Positions 15,761 to 24,546 are shown, numbered from the stretch's first letter. The stretch is 64,000 bases of DNA from Phytoactinopolyspora halotolerans (GCF_010550675.1 NZ_JAAGOA010000019.1:1-64000); one strand, 5' to 3'. A program made the numbers and translations. Notes: generated by a model not told the origin, from the letters alone.

Positions 15761-16171
15761 GTGCTTGACGACGCCATCGGACCCGACGGACAACCGGTAC
15801 CGGACCTCGAACTCGACCTCGACGTGCCCGACTACGTGGAACATGCGCTGCGCATCATCCACAAGAACCCGACCGAGGTGATCAGCACGGCCCAACTCGC
15901 CCAGCAAGTGAGCATCGGGGAGCGCAGCCTGCAACTGAGGTTCAAACGCCATCTCGGTGTGACACCGATGGCCTACGTGCGTGCGGTGCGCCTGGATCGG
16001 ATCCGGGAGATCCTCATCGACTCCCGGCCCGGCCACGGCCCGACGCTGGACCGCATATCGCGGGAGTGGGGCTTCAATCACTACGGGCATTTCGCCGCGG
16101 AGTACCGCAACAGGTTCGGCGAGCGACCCAACGAGACCCTCCGGCGGCGACCGGACGCCACGGCGACGTAA
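15761..16171 (+). CDS. HTH-only AraC-type protein (paralogue 2, no ligand domain)
   Basis: 136 residues starting at a GTG with a strong site (GGGAGGG) just upstream. After a short acidic leader (LELDLDVPDYVEHALRII) the protein is only the AraC double HTH: ISTAQLAQQVSIGERSLQLRF, KRHLGVTPMAYVRAVRLDRI, and LDRISREWGFNHYGHFAAEY with the terminal RFGERPNETL. The sensor domain is absent although translation signals are good, so it looks like a deliberate stand-alone DNA-binding protein and not a simple pseudogene. It could compete with the full-length relatives for sites (inference). Confidence 0.8.
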   Translation: MLDDAIGPDGQPVPDLELDLDVPDYVEHALRIIHKNPTEVISTAQLAQQVSIGERSLQLRFKRHLGVTPMAYVRAVRLDRIREILIDSRPGHGPTLDRISREWGFNHYGHFAAEYRNRFGERPNETLRRRPDATAT

Positions 16172-16288
16172 GCGTCTCGCCGCAACGTGACGCAGTGCGC
16201 CGTGCCACGTGTGGGCTGACCGCGTCCCACCGCGGTCCGCCGCCCGTGGACCCAGTGACCGCGGCGGCGCTGTGCGAGATTCGTCGGC

Positions 16289-16996
16289 ATGGACGATTCC
16301 TGGAAAGAACCAGCGCAGTTCAGCAACGGACACGACGTGAGCGCCGACCTCGGTTGGCGTCGCGTCCTGGGTGTGCTCGGCACGTCCGTCGAAGTAGAGA
16401 ATCTCAGCCAGGCGGTCGACGTGGCCGCTCGGGCCGCCGAGGCCTGCGGTGCGGACGGCGACGGCCGGCTGAATGTCGATATCCGTCACGGGCGGGTGGT
16501 GCTCACCCTGCATTCGGTCGCCGACGCCGAAGTCACCTCGTACGACGTCGAACTGGCCGGCCGGATCTCCACCGCGATCGCCGACATGGGGCTACGCACC
16601 TGGCTCGGAACCGGCGACGGCACGCAGAGCTCGGCTCAGGTGGTCGAGCTGGTGGTGGACGCCGTGGACATCCCGGCGGTGCGGGCCGTCTGGCAGGCCG
16701 CACTCGGCTACGACGACGAGCGCGACAGCGCCCACCCGGAAGACCCCCTCGTCGACCCGCTCGGCCAGTGCCCGGCCGTCTCGTTCCGGCGCATCGACCC
16801 GGGCTCGGCAGGGCGGGGGAGCGGCGTCCGGATCGACGTCGCCGTCGGCGGTGACGAGACCGACCGGCGGCTCCGCGCGGCCAAGGACGCCGGCGCCACC
16901 ATCGTCCCGGACGAAACAGAACCGGACTGCTGGCTGCTGACCGACGCCGAAGGCAACGAGGTGACGCTGGCGATGCTGCACGGCGGCGACGCTTGA
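16289..16996 (+). CDS. Pterin-dehydratase-like/VOC fusion protein (paralogue 2)
   Basis: A 235-residue paralogue of the protein at 14682: RLNVDIRHGRVVLTLHSVAD and VTSYDVELAGRISTAI correspond to its dehydratase-like domain, and YDDERDSAHPEDPLVDPL, PAVSFRRID and LTDAEGNEVTLAML to its VOC domain. The DPEDPLVDPL-type loop is shared almost exactly. It lies 117 bp after the HTH-only AraC gene and ends before a bidirectional terminator. Its substrate is unknown; regulation by one of the local AraC proteins is a reasonable guess only. Confidence 0.65.
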   Translation: MDDSWKEPAQFSNGHDVSADLGWRRVLGVLGTSVEVENLSQAVDVAARAAEACGADGDGRLNVDIRHGRVVLTLHSVADAEVTSYDVELAGRISTAIADMGLRTWLGTGDGTQSSAQVVELVVDAVDIPAVRAVWQAALGYDDERDSAHPEDPLVDPLGQCPAVSFRRIDPGSAGRGSGVRIDVAVGGDETDRRLRAAKDAGATIVPDETEPDCWLLTDAEGNEVTLAMLHGGDA

Positions 16997-17079
16997 CGCT
17001 CGACGGCCGCCCGTTCGACGGCCCCGTGCTTACCGGCCGCGCGTTCATGGGGCAGCCGGGCGTGAGATAGACGCGGTGT

Positions 17080-17110
17080 GGCCGGTCAGCCCGGTGCGAG
17101 CTGACCGGCC
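17080..17110. terminator. Bidirectional terminator hairpin
   Basis: GGCCGGTCAGC (17080-17090) pairs perfectly with GCTGACCGGCC (17100-17110) around a 9-nt loop, between the convergent VOC gene and the ABC permease operon. Confidence 0.75.
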
Positions 17111-17145
17111 GCACGCATCCGCGACCCAGCGTCGCCAGCGGCTGC

Positions 17146-18033
17146 CTACTTGATGCCCGTACTGGCGATGCCCTGCACGAACTGCCGCTGGAACACCAGG
17201 AACACCAGCAGCAACGGCAGCACGGTCACCGTCGCGACCGCCATCACCGCTCCCCACGGCGAGCTGAACGCCGGGTTGTTCGTCAGCGTCGACAGCGCCA
17301 CCGGCACGGTCAGGTTCTCGTTGCCCTGCAGCACCACCAGCGGCCACAGGAAGTCGTTCCAGCGGTTCATGAACCCCAGGATCACCAGCACACCCACCAG
17401 CGGGCCGCATGTCGGCAACACCACCCGGACGAAGGTACGCAGCTCACCGGCGCCGTCGATGCGCGCCGCCTCCAGCAGGGCATCCGGCACACCCAGCATG
17501 AACTGTCGTGCGATGAAGATCCCGACCACGTCGAACAACGTCGGCAGGATCACCGCCCACGGAGAGTCGACCAGCCCGGCCCGCGCCACCATCAGGAACG
17601 CCGGCACCAGCGTCACCTGGATCGGGATCATGATGGTGACCAGGAACGCCGCGTACAGCACGCCGCGCCCGCGGAACGAGTACTTGGCCAGCGCGTACCC
17701 GGCACCGAGCGACACGCACACGCTTAGCGCCGTGCCGACCGTCGCGATGAACATCGAGTTGCCGAGCCAGTGCCAGACCGGCTGGGTGGCGAATACCTCG
17801 TCGAAGTTGGCCAGCGTCGGATCCGACGGCCACAGGTAGAACTCGCTGCTCTGCGACTGCCCGCCCGGCGTCAGCGCGGACACGGCCATCCAGTACACCG
17901 GGAAGATCATCAGCATCGCCAGCGCGGTCAGCGCGGCGAACAGCAGCCAGCGGCGGTTGCGGCCGCCGCGACGAGCGCCGCCTTCGTGACCGGTGCGGTC
18001 GCCGCCGAGGTTGCGGTTGCGTACGCCGTTCAC
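17146..18033 (-). CDS. ABC sugar transporter permease, MalG/UgpE type
   Basis: 295 residues from the GTG at 18033, which has an excellent site (GGAGGTCC) and overlaps the preceding permease by 4 bp. Six membrane segments are visible, with N-terminal LLFAALTALAMLMIFPVYWM and the conserved cytoplasmic EAA loop for the ATPase (LLEAARIDGAGELRTFVRVVLP). The C-terminus FQRQFVQGIASTGIK is typical of MalG-like permeases. It is the last gene of the GH4-SBP-permease-permease operon; no ATPase gene is present, so a shared MsiK-type ATPase elsewhere probably drives it, as is common in actinomycetes. Confidence 0.92.
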   Translation of the reverse strand: MNGVRNRNLGGDRTGHEGGARRGGRNRRWLLFAALTALAMLMIFPVYWMAVSALTPGGQSQSSEFYLWPSDPTLANFDEVFATQPVWHWLGNSMFIATVGTALSVCVSLGAGYALAKYSFRGRGVLYAAFLVTIMIPIQVTLVPAFLMVARAGLVDSPWAVILPTLFDVVGIFIARQFMLGVPDALLEAARIDGAGELRTFVRVVLPTCGPLVGVLVILGFMNRWNDFLWPLVVLQGNENLTVPVALSTLTNNPAFSSPWGAVMAVATVTVLPLLLVFLVFQRQFVQGIASTGIK

Positions 18034-18965
18034 AGGACCTCCTCCGCCTTCCGGGTGGCACGCTGCCGCAGCAGCGTGAACAGCAGCAGGATCGCCACCA
18101 GCACCAATCCCAGCGCCGCCGCGTAACCCATCCGGGCGTCGATGAACGCCGCCCGGAACACGTACTGGATCAGCACCGTCGTGGAGAATCCGGGCCCGCC
18201 GCCGGTCATCACGTAGATCACGTCGAACGCCTGCAGCGAGAACACCACGTTCAGGATCAGCAGGATCGACGTCGTCGGGCGCAGCAGCGGCCAGGTCACG
18301 CTCCAGAACCGCTGCCAGCGCGACGCGCCGTCGATCGCCGCCGCCTCCTTCAGCTCGTTCGGGATGGACTGCAGCGCGCCCAGGTAGATGACCATGCAGA
18401 AGCCCACCCGGGTCCACACCACCACCAGGATCAACGTGAACATCGCCCACTGCGGCGAGGTCAGCCATGGGACGCGGTCCAGCCCGACCACCCCGAGGAG
18501 GTTGTTCGCCACGCCGTAGTCGGTGTTGAAGATCCAGGACATGATCACGCCGACGACGACGCCGGCCGCCACCATCGGCACGAAGAACAGCGCGCGCAGC
18601 ACCGCCCGTCCCGGCAGCGGCCGGTTCAACGCCACCGCCAGCGCCAGGCCGATCACCATGGCGGTCGGGACGGTGCCGACGGTGAAGATCAGCGTGTTGC
18701 GCAGCGACGTGAGGAACAGCGGATCGGAGCCGAGCCGTTCGAAGTTGTCGGTGCCGACCCACGTGCCGTCGCCCAGCGTCGCCGTCTCTTGAAAGGCCAG
18801 CCCGATCGCGACGACGATCGGCACCAGCGAGAACGCCAGGAACAGCAACGCCGCGGGTCCGACGAACAGGTACGGCGCCTTCGACCGGGAGCGCCGGCGC
18901 GGCTCGTCGTCGTCGGCGGCCGTCGTCGCGGTGGGTCTGGTGGCGATTCCGGATGGTGTGGTCAC
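18030..18965 (-). CDS. ABC sugar transporter permease, MalF/UgpA type
   Basis: A 311-residue six-TM permease: hydrophilic N-terminus, first TM YLFVGPAALLFLAFSLVPIV, the periplasmic stretch GTDNFERLGSDPLFLTSL, and the EAA loop ELKEAAAIDGASRWQRFWSV. It pairs with the downstream MalG-type permease (4-bp overlap) to form the membrane channel for the sugar delivered by the neighbouring lipoprotein. Confidence 0.92.
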   Translation of the reverse strand: MTTPSGIATRPTATTAADDDEPRRRSRSKAPYLFVGPAALLFLAFSLVPIVVAIGLAFQETATLGDGTWVGTDNFERLGSDPLFLTSLRNTLIFTVGTVPTAMVIGLALAVALNRPLPGRAVLRALFFVPMVAAGVVVGVIMSWIFNTDYGVANNLLGVVGLDRVPWLTSPQWAMFTLILVVVWTRVGFCMVIYLGALQSIPNELKEAAAIDGASRWQRFWSVTWPLLRPTTSILLILNVVFSLQAFDVIYVMTGGGPGFSTTVLIQYVFRAAFIDARMGYAAALGLVLVAILLLFTLLRQRATRKAEEVL

Positions 18966-18969
18966 GATG

Positions 18970-20352
18970 TCACCCCGCTGTGACGCTGCGCATCGCGTCC
19001 ATCATCTGCGCGGATGCGTCGGAAGGAGAGAGCTCGCCGAGGAAGCACAGATCCGCGTAGTCGGCGAAGACCGTGTTGAGCGAGCTGAAGTACTGGCCGG
19101 ACTCGGCCTTGACCAGGCTCAGCGGAATCCGCGCGCCCTGGTCGATGAACTGCTGCATGGTGTCGGTGTGCGCGGCGTAATCGATGTCGGCCGCGTCCAG
19201 CGACGCTCGGGCGGGCAGCCAGTTGCCCTCGTGACAGAAGTCGACCATCTTCTCCCGACTGGTGATGTAGGCGACGAGCTCCGCCGCCAGTCCCGGGTGC
19301 TTGCTCGACTTGGTCACCGCGAGCGCGTTACCGCCCAGGTCGGACGCCTCGTCGGTGTTGCGGATCATGTAGGTGGTGCCCCACTGGTCCGGCATCTCCT
19401 CGTCGAGCTGGGTGATCGGCTCCGGGTTGTTGAGCATCATGCCGATCTGCCCGGTGAGAAACATGTTCCGGGAGACGTCGCCGCCGCCGGACTTGCACAT
19501 GTTGCTGGTGGAGACCAGCTCGTCGGCGTACCAGCGACGGCCGAACTCCAGCGCCTCGATGGCCTCGTCGGTGTCCATGCTGGGTGTCTGCCCGTCCTCG
19601 CCGAGGAACGCGCCGCCGTTCTGGTAGACGATCGGCAGCCACCGGTACGCGGTCTGCGTCCCGCTCCAGCCGAAGCCGAACGCGTAGCGCCCGGTGACCT
19701 TCTTGACCTCGGCGGCGATCTGCAGGAACTCGTCCCAGCGCCATGCCTCGTCCAGCGACGACGGCGGGGTCACCCCGATCTGCTTCATCACGTCGCGGTG
19801 GTAGAACGTGATGAAGGTGTCCGTGTGCTGGAAGATGCCGAAGACGCCGTTCTCGCGCGCGCCGATCGCCCAGAACGGCTCCGAGTAGTCGTCGGCATAG
19901 TCGGCCGGGATCGCACCGGATAGGTCCACCAGGCTGCCGTTCGCGGCGTACCGGCCGATCTGCTGCGGCGTGATCCGGATGATGTCCGGCGCCAGGTCGG
20001 CCGCCAGGCGGGTGATGAACCACTGGTGGAACTGGCCGGTGGTGACCTCCACCGACACGCTGGTGCCGGGGTGGTCGGCGACGAACTCGTCCGCGATGCG
20101 CTGGTACGTCTCCAGATCGGTGGGGATGTTCCAGGAGGACAGCCGCAGATGCGTCGTCGAGGTGGATTCTCCGGCGCAGGCGGCCAGTGCCCCGGCGAGC
20201 GAGATGCCGGACAGCGCCAGGAAGCCTCGCCGGCTCATCTCCGCTCGCGCCGCGGGTGAGGTGTCGCGTGTCCGCGCGGGCGAGACGGGCCGAGGCCCCG
20301 CCGATGGTGCGCGCCGTGCCCGCACGGACGAGATGTGTCGTGTTCGTTTCAC
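18970..20352 (-). CDS. Extracellular sugar-binding lipoprotein of the ABC transporter
   Basis: 460 residues from the GTG at 20352 (GGAGAGG upstream). The N-terminus carries a twin-arginine motif followed by a lipobox: SRRGFLALSGISLAGALAAC, so it is probably exported by Tat and lipid-anchored at Cys 59. The mature part is a family-1 extracellular solute-binding protein: LRLSSWNIPTDLETYQRIAD, TFITFYHRDVMKQIGVTPP, WLPIVYQNGGAFLGEDG and NALAVTKSSKHPGLAAELVAY. It should deliver an alpha-galactoside or related sugar to the two permeases, since the operon starts with a GH4 gene. A longer frame to 21288 is an overlap with melA and was not used. Confidence 0.92.
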   Translation of the reverse strand: MKRTRHISSVRARRAPSAGPRPVSPARTRDTSPAARAEMSRRGFLALSGISLAGALAACAGESTSTTHLRLSSWNIPTDLETYQRIADEFVADHPGTSVSVEVTTGQFHQWFITRLAADLAPDIIRITPQQIGRYAANGSLVDLSGAIPADYADDYSEPFWAIGARENGVFGIFQHTDTFITFYHRDVMKQIGVTPPSSLDEAWRWDEFLQIAAEVKKVTGRYAFGFGWSGTQTAYRWLPIVYQNGGAFLGEDGQTPSMDTDEAIEALEFGRRWYADELVSTSNMCKSGGGDVSRNMFLTGQIGMMLNNPEPITQLDEEMPDQWGTTYMIRNTDEASDLGGNALAVTKSSKHPGLAAELVAYITSREKMVDFCHEGNWLPARASLDAADIDYAAHTDTMQQFIDQGARIPLSLVKAESGQYFSSLNTVFADYADLCFLGELSPSDASAQMMDAMRSVTAG

Positions 20353-20411
20353 CGTCGTCCTCTCCGTTGAGGTTGCCCGGGAAGTTGATCGGTTGCCGGA
20401 CGGCCTGGGAA

Positions 20412-21794
20412 TCAGGCGGCGTCGGGCTTGAGCGCCGCCGGCAGCAGGTCCGCGTGCGCGGTGAGCAGCTCGTCGGTCATCTGCTGGATCTGGTCGACGG
20501 TGAGCAGCGCACCGGTGAGCGGGTCGAGCATGACCGCGTGGTACACGTGCTCGCGGTTGCCGCTCAGCGCGGCCCGCACCGCCAGCGTCTGCACGCCGAT
20601 GTTGGTCCGGTTCACCGCGGCCAGCTGCGGGGGCAGTGCCCCGACGGCCGTCGGCTGTACGCCGTTGGCGTCCACCAGGCAGGGCACCTCCACGCACGCG
20701 TCGGCGGGCAGGTTGGAGATGATGCCGGCCCTGTTCGGCACGTTCCCGTAGACGACGCTGGGCACCCCGGTGACTGAGGAGTTGACGATGCTGGCGCCGT
20801 ACTCCACCGACGGGGCCAGATGCTCCTTGAGCTTGGCGAGCTGCTCGTCGATGTCGCCCTGCTCGTCGTGCGAGGCGCAGATCTCGTAGTAGTCCCAGCG
20901 CTGCGGGATGTACTCGCGCACCAGCTCCGGGTTCTTGCGGAAGTACGGCAGGTACTCCGACGCGTGGTGGCTGGACTCGGTCTGGAAGTAGCCGAACGCG
21001 TCCATGATGGTGGTGCGCACCTGCTCGTTGCCGCCCTCGTAGGTGCTGGCCGCCTCGGCTGCCTCGCTGTGGTCGCCGTCGTCGGAGGCGAGTCCGGCGG
21101 CGCCACGTCCGCGCAGGTGGCGGGCGCGCATCGTCTCCCGCAGGCGCGGATAGAGGTCCTCGTCGCCGCGCCGGAACTCCAGGATCCACGCCTGGTGATT
21201 GATGCCGGCGGAGAGATAGCTGACCTCGTCGTACGGCACGTCGAGGGTGCGGGCGAGCATGCGGGTGGTGCCCTGCACGCTGTGGCACAGCCCGACGGTG
21301 TTCAGGCCCTGCGCGTTCAGGAACGCCGTCGCCATGGCCATGGGGTTGGCGTAGTTGATGAACTGTGCGTCCGGGCAGAGTTCGCGGGCGTCGGCGGCGA
21401 TCGCTGTGTACGCCTCGACGGAGCGGAGGAAGCGGAACACGCCGCCGGGGCCGACCGTATCGCCCACGGGCTGGTCGATGCCGTACCGGCGCGGGATCTC
21501 CACGTCGTGCCGGTACGACTCCACGCCGCCCACCTGGAAGGTGATGATGACGAAGTCGGCGCCGCGCAGGGCCTCGCGGCGGTCGGTGGTCTCGACGACG
21601 TCGGCGTCGAAGCCGTGGTGTGCGACGAGCTCGCGGGCCGCCGTCGCCGTGCGGGAGAGTCGATCGGCGTCGACGTCCATCAGGCAGAGCGTGCTGGAGC
21701 GCAGCGCGGGGAAGCTGACGAGGTCGCCGATGAGGCGGAAGGGGAAGACGAACCCGCCCGCGCCGATGATGGTGATCTTTCCGGAGTAGCTCAT
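20412..21794 (-). CDS. melA: Glycoside hydrolase family 4, alpha-galactosidase-like
   Basis: A 460-residue GH4 enzyme. GH4 enzymes cleave glycosides by an NAD+- and divalent-metal-dependent oxidation/elimination route in the cytoplasm. Seen: the Rossmann start KITIIGAGGFVFPFRLIGDL, DFVIITFQVGG, the INYANPMAM segment, the metal-binding Cys in GLCHSVQGTTRM and the His in LSAGINHQAWILEF. The CHS-type signature groups it with alpha-galactosidases and glucuronidases, not with 6-phospho-glycosidases (inference). It heads the transport operon; an AraC-type activator is divergent. No ribosome binding site is obvious, so translation may be leaderless. Confidence 0.85.
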   Translation of the reverse strand: MSYSGKITIIGAGGFVFPFRLIGDLVSFPALRSSTLCLMDVDADRLSRTATAARELVAHHGFDADVVETTDRREALRGADFVIITFQVGGVESYRHDVEIPRRYGIDQPVGDTVGPGGVFRFLRSVEAYTAIAADARELCPDAQFINYANPMAMATAFLNAQGLNTVGLCHSVQGTTRMLARTLDVPYDEVSYLSAGINHQAWILEFRRGDEDLYPRLRETMRARHLRGRGAAGLASDDGDHSEAAEAASTYEGGNEQVRTTIMDAFGYFQTESSHHASEYLPYFRKNPELVREYIPQRWDYYEICASHDEQGDIDEQLAKLKEHLAPSVEYGASIVNSSVTGVPSVVYGNVPNRAGIISNLPADACVEVPCLVDANGVQPTAVGALPPQLAAVNRTNIGVQTLAVRAALSGNREHVYHAVMLDPLTGALLTVDQIQQMTDELLTAHADLLPAALKPDAA

Positions 21795-21816
21795 GACTGC
21801 ACGCTAGTGATGTGAA

Positions 21817-21885
21817 TCCCGGGACACTTCCGTGCCGCGCGGCAGGAGTTCCGGGATGCTCAGGTCCCGCGCTACCATCCCGGGA
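21817..21885. promoter_or_regulatory. Triple CCGGGA repeat in the divergent melA/araC promoter
   Basis: TCCCGGGA at 21817-21824, TTCCGGGA at 21849-21856 and TCCCGGGA at 21878-21885, spaced 32 and 29 bp (about three helical turns). The last site overlaps the AraC start codon. The arrangement fits an AraC-type activator that also represses its own gene, but binding is inferred. Confidence 0.45.
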
Positions 21886-22808
21886 TGGATATGCCCGCGC
21901 CGCCGGCGACGGCGGTCGCTGACGCGGACGTCTCCCCGACCGGGGACCTGCCAGTGGTGGAGGAGTCCGTCGCGGCCGGTGACCCCGTGGTCACGATGGA
22001 GTCGTCGCTGTGGGTGCGCCGGGGCGCCCCGCCGGCGATGCCGAAGCCGCACCGGCACGATGACGTCGAGGTCAACCTCGTCCTCGAGGGGCGGCTGGAC
22101 TACCTGTTCGGCGGCTCCTACCTGAGCGTGACGGCAGGGCAGATGGCGATCTTCTGGGCGGCGACGCCGCACCGCCTGGTGGGCGCCGGCGAGGATGCCG
22201 ACGGCGACGTGTGCTGGGTGCATGTCCCGCTGAGTACGGTGCTGGGCTGGGGGCTGCCGGACCGCGATCTCGGCCAGGTGCTGACGATGCGCCCGGTGAT
22301 CGTGCCGGCGACGGCGATCGGGCGGGACGTCGCGGCGATGTTCACCGCCTGGTGCGAGGAGCTGACTCACGACGACACCGCCACGATCGTGCTGCTGGAG
22401 GCGCAGGCGTTGGTCCGTCGTGCGCTCCGGCACGCCCGGGACGCATCCGATACGGACAGTGGGCGCGCTGCCCTCGGCACGGGCGAGGCGATGCGCAACG
22501 TGACGGCGATGGCGCAGTTCACCGTCGCCCACTTCCGGGAGCCGATCTCCACCGTGGACATCGCCGAGGCCGCGCATCTGAATCCGAACTATGCGATGAC
22601 CCTGTTCCGCCGGGCGGTCGGGACGACGCTGGGCAGTTACCTGACCCGCTGCCGGGTGGCCGAGGCGCAGCGACTGCTCATCACCACGGCGATGACGACG
22701 GCGGAGATCGCGTATGCGGCGGGATTCGGGTCGCAGAGCAGCTTCTACGAGCATTTTGCCCGAGCGTGCGGACGATCGCCGGGCGCGTACCGCCGGGAAC
22801 TGCGGTGA
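21885..22808 (+). CDS. AraC-family regulator of the alpha-galactoside operon (MelR-like)
   Basis: 307 residues: an N-terminal cupin domain with KPHRHDDVEVNLVLEGRLDY (sugar-binding jelly roll, about 55-115), then a C-terminal double HTH: ISTVDIAEAAHLNPNYAMTL, FRRAVGTTLGSYLTRCRVAE, and MTTAEIAYAAGFGSQSSFYE with the closing ACGRSPGAYRREL. It is divergent from the GH4-ABC operon, so it probably activates it in response to the transported sugar. It belongs to a different AraC subgroup from the paralogues nearby (cupin with an HRH motif, shorter protein). Confidence 0.9.
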   Translation: MDMPAPPATAVADADVSPTGDLPVVEESVAAGDPVVTMESSLWVRRGAPPAMPKPHRHDDVEVNLVLEGRLDYLFGGSYLSVTAGQMAIFWAATPHRLVGAGEDADGDVCWVHVPLSTVLGWGLPDRDLGQVLTMRPVIVPATAIGRDVAAMFTAWCEELTHDDTATIVLLEAQALVRRALRHARDASDTDSGRAALGTGEAMRNVTAMAQFTVAHFREPISTVDIAEAAHLNPNYAMTLFRRAVGTTLGSYLTRCRVAEAQRLLITTAMTTAEIAYAAGFGSQSSFYEHFARACGRSPGAYRRELR

Positions 22809-23009
22809 CCTGTATGTTTCGTGCCGGTATGCGGGGGTTTGCTGATCCGATGCGGGCCCCGGCGGTAGTGCCGCAATCCGGAACTTTCGGGGACGGGAAG
22901 TAACTTTTCGGACTTTTGATGGTCATGATCGCTTAAGTGCCAGATGATGAGTCGCTAGACCGAGATCGGGCACGGTGTGGGAGAGAGTGGGCGTGACCGT
23001 TAGGCGAGT

Positions 23010-23040
23010 TGTCGTGTCAGCGACATATGACAGTACTGTC
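23010..23040. promoter_or_regulatory. Palindromes upstream of AraC paralogue 3
   Basis: TGTCG-n6-CGACA (23010-23025) is followed directly by the perfect palindrome GACAGTACTGTC (23029-23040), about 43 bp before the GTG start. Probably a promoter/operator region; the factor is unknown. The rest of the 274-bp gap 22809-23082 shows nothing recognisable. Confidence 0.35.
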
Positions 23041-23082
23041 CAGCACAGACGCTGGCAGGTGACGGTCTAAGGGCGCCGAGGA

Positions 23083-24138
23083 GTGAATCACAAGGACGAC
23101 GAGCCGTTGCCGCTCGCGCGTTTCAGACTCAGCCTCCCCGGCGGGCACGACGGCCTGCGGGAGGGGCTCCGTCAGGTGCTCGGCTGGGAACCCCGCGATG
23201 TGGCCAGCGCGCCTGCGGGGGAGCCGTGTGTGCATCGCCGAGCTATCCGCGACGCGATCTTCGGTTATGTGCAGCTGGTGACCGACACCGATGCGACGTT
23301 CATGGTCGACCGCAGCTCCGTCGTCGTGCTGGTGCCGATGTCCGGCATCGCCGCGGTCTCCGTCGACGGCGAGCACATGAACATCACGCCGGGATGGGCG
23401 GCGGTGCTCTCCGATGCCGGGCAGTTGACCATGCGGTGCCGGGACGGTTTCCGGATGCTCACGCTGCGGGCGGACCGCGGCGTCCTGGAAGGGCTGACGC
23501 GGGAGATGACCGGGCAGCCGCTCGGTCAGCCGTTGCGTTTCGAGCGCCGGATGAACATCGGCAGCGGACACGGGCAGAGCTGGTATCTGCGGTGGCGGAT
23601 GCTGGTGGACGAGTTCGCGCGCGAGGGCGCGCTGATGCATGAGCAGTGGTACGCCGAGCAGTCCGAGCGTCAGGTGCTCACGTTGTTCCTCCAGGTGCAT
23701 GCCCACAACTACGCGCAGGCGATCGTCCGCGACGGCCCGGCTGGGGTGCCGGTGCAGCGTCCGCGTGACCCTGAGCTGGCATATCCGGCGTATCTGCGTA
23801 CGGCCCTGCGGCTGATCCGGGAGCAGCCGCAGGATGACCACACCACGCCGCTGCTGGCGCGCCGGGTGAACATCGGTGAGCGGAGCCTGCAGATGAGCTT
23901 CAAGGAGCATCTGGGCGTGTCGCCGACGACGTTCGTGCGGAACACCCGGCTGGACCGGGTGCACGAGACCCTGCTGAGGTCCACCAAGAACGAGACCACC
24001 GTGGAGAAGGCGTTCCGGCGTTGGGGTTTCCGGCATCAGGGGCACTTCACCAACCACTACACGGCGCGGTTCGGCGAGCACCCACGCATCACGCTGGCGC
24101 GGCCGCCGGGGGAGAACTCCGACGCGCGCGTCACCTGA
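23083..24138 (+). CDS. AraC-family regulator, full length (paralogue 3)
   Basis: 351 residues from a GTG with GAGGAG-like sequence upstream. The N-terminal ligand domain (about 8-215) is diverged, with LPLARFRLSLPGGHDGLREG and VVLVPMSGIAAVSVDGEHMN; the C-terminal HTH pair is clear: TPLLARRVNIGERSLQMSFK, EHLGVSPTTFVRNTRLDRVH, and EKAFRRWGFRHQGHFTNHY with RFGEHPRITL. It aligns throughout with the protein at 26546 (shared PLxFERxM, G-x-SW and HNYAxA motifs). A near-perfect terminator follows. It is probably a one-component sensor; inducer and targets are unknown. Confidence 0.85.
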   Translation: MNHKDDEPLPLARFRLSLPGGHDGLREGLRQVLGWEPRDVASAPAGEPCVHRRAIRDAIFGYVQLVTDTDATFMVDRSSVVVLVPMSGIAAVSVDGEHMNITPGWAAVLSDAGQLTMRCRDGFRMLTLRADRGVLEGLTREMTGQPLGQPLRFERRMNIGSGHGQSWYLRWRMLVDEFAREGALMHEQWYAEQSERQVLTLFLQVHAHNYAQAIVRDGPAGVPVQRPRDPELAYPAYLRTALRLIREQPQDDHTTPLLARRVNIGERSLQMSFKEHLGVSPTTFVRNTRLDRVHETLLRSTKNETTVEKAFRRWGFRHQGHFTNHYTARFGEHPRITLARPPGENSDARVT

Positions 24139-24197
24139 TGCCCAGCTTGGTGTGGTGGGCGTGGGACTGGCGGCTCAAGGATGCGTGGTGTGGGTGC

Positions 24198-24229
24198 GGT
24201 GCCGCGCCGCACACGTGCGGCGCGGCACC
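24198..24229 (+). terminator. Perfect GC-rich hairpin after AraC paralogue 3
   Basis: GGTGCCGCGCCGCAC (24198-24212) pairs with GTGCGGCGCGGCACC (24215-24229), a 15-bp stem with a minimal loop, 60 bp after the stop codon. Confidence 0.7.
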
Positions 24230-24360
24230 GATGACCGGGAAAGATCTTCGGTGTGACGGTTGTGGCGGCTGCGGGCATACCTTACGATTCTTGAAGTGGC
24301 TATTTCACAGTTCGTAGCGATGGGTGATGGCACGGCCACACGAGAGAGGCCACGGTATCG

Positions 24361-24546
24361 ATGACGCAGCACGACGCACACCGTAGCCCTGCCGACGCGG
24401 TGCGGGAAGCTGCGGAGCGAGCGCTTGAGAAATTCAGTGCGCCGCCTGTCCGCGACGACGCCGAGATGGACCGTGCGTCGGAGGCGGATCGGTCACGTCC
24501 GCGTCCTGGACGGAACCCTGAATCGCCGGCCAGAGGCGGTGAGTGA
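24361..24546 (+). CDS. Small hypothetical protein between AraC genes
   Basis: A 61-residue acidic/basic protein (MTQHDAHRSPADAVREAAER, ALEKFSAPPVRDDAEMDR...). The first 30 residues could form an amphipathic helix; the tail is Arg/Pro-rich and disordered. GAGAGG lies about 12 bp upstream. No family recognised. It sits between AraC paralogue 3 and the HTH-only gene at 24746. It could be a true small protein or chance; codon bias is compatible with coding. Confidence 0.35.
   Translation: MTQHDAHRSPADAVREAAERALEKFSAPPVRDDAEMDRASEADRSRPRPGRNPESPARGGE

Noticed and set aside
20353-21288. N-terminal extension of the sugar-binding lipoprotein
   Set aside because: Overlaps melA in another frame; the GTG at 20352 has a good ribosome binding site and is followed by a Tat/lipobox signal.
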